A DNA stretch of 6,268 bases from contig JAIRSN010000186.1 in assembly GCA_031255425.1 (NCBI GenBank), positions 1-6,268 on the forward strand, read 5' to 3'. Below are positions 6,047-6,268 of this stretch, piece by piece (position 1 is the first letter of the stretch; each line of letters starts with the position of its first letter). This DNA comes from Dysgonamonadaceae bacterium (GTDB lineage: Bacteria; Bacteroidota; Bacteroidia; Bacteroidales; Azobacteroidaceae). The notes below the pieces were generated by a model, which was given only the letters and a program-made list of their open reading frames with translations, ran no database searches and had not been told where the DNA came from. The translations under genes were made by a program, and so were the position numbers.

Positions 6047-6268
6047 TCAATTGTCTTTTTTGCAGCGGATGCTGTACATGAACGGCTTATTGGATGCATT
6101 ACTCCGGATCACCGTACTCCTGTCGCCGGCCAAGTAACGAAGCCACGCGGAACTACCCTCAGAGCTGCCGGACCAGAAGTACACATCATAGCCGAATCTG
6201 CTGGCGTTCCCCAAGCCCACGTATCCCACGGGCAACGCATCGAACCCGCCTTCGGCGGCAGTCTTACT
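6047..6268 (-). CDS. C-terminal end of a FISUMP-domain protein (5' part outside window)
   Basis: The frame stays open to the window edge, so only the last 73 residues are visible. They match the C-terminus of the FISUMP domain (Fibrobacter succinogenes major paralogous domain), widespread in exported and often lipid-anchored proteins of Bacteroidota and Fibrobacterota. The matching steps are GGFDALPVGYVG, then FGYDVYFWSGSSEGSSAW, then VIRSNASNKPFMYSIRCKKDN, corresponding to the usual order GF-ALP-GY, WWSST-, AW-R-L, and a closing G-SVRC-K-. A TTG at 6235 is in frame but lies within the domain, so it is not a real start. The N-terminus, any signal peptide and any repeat of the domain cannot be seen. 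The role is not known, though surface location is common in the family. Confidence 0.82.
   Translation of the reverse strand, partial: SKTAAEGGFDALPVGYVGLGNASRFGYDVYFWSGSSEGSSAWLRYLAGDRSTVIRSNASNKPFMYSIRCKKDN

Overview
The window looks like an ordinary chromosomal stretch from a member of the Bacteroidales (phylum Bacteroidota). Three things point there. The protein families include DUF6261, DUF4491 and a FISUMP-type domain, which are typical of this group. ProS is of the archaeal/eukaryotic-like class and about 493 residues long. Three separate upstream regions carry exact matches to the Bacteroidota -7 box TAnnTTTG, and the genes lack Shine-Dalgarno sequences and start after A/T-rich leaders. 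The family or genus cannot be fixed from the sequence alone.

Layout, left to right. (1) 1-813, + strand: the 3' part of a DUF6261 gene, cut by the window edge, whose product ends in a short Ig-like beta-sandwich segment. (2) 814-937: a short intergenic region with a promoter. (3) 938-2467, +: dnaB, the replicative helicase. (4) 2468-3058, -: a YigZ/IMPACT family gene whose stop codon abuts the dnaB stop with no bases between. (5) 3067-4548, -: proS, prolyl-tRNA synthetase, probably co-transcribed with the yigZ gene 8 bases downstream. (6) 4549-4796: a 248-base divergent promoter region, holding the proS promoter, a GC-rich block of short repeats, a second promoter and two adjacent perfect palindromes. 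(7) 4797-5639, +: a membrane-anchored LytTR-type DNA-binding protein. (8) 5675-5980, +: a small DUF4491 membrane protein, probably in the same transcript. (9) 5980-6006: a strong hairpin serving mainly as terminator for the minus strand. (10) 6047-6268, -: the C-terminal end of a FISUMP-domain protein that runs off the window.

The central genes are housekeeping (replication, translation, a conserved accessory protein). I found no CRISPR array, insertion sequence, tRNA, rRNA, phage or defence module, and no convincing new multi-gene system. The parts most worth a second look are the DUF6261 protein with an added Ig-like tail, and the region upstream of the LytTR gene. There a 12-base direct repeat with a 23-base period and twin 10-base palindromes could be operator sites, possibly for autoregulation.
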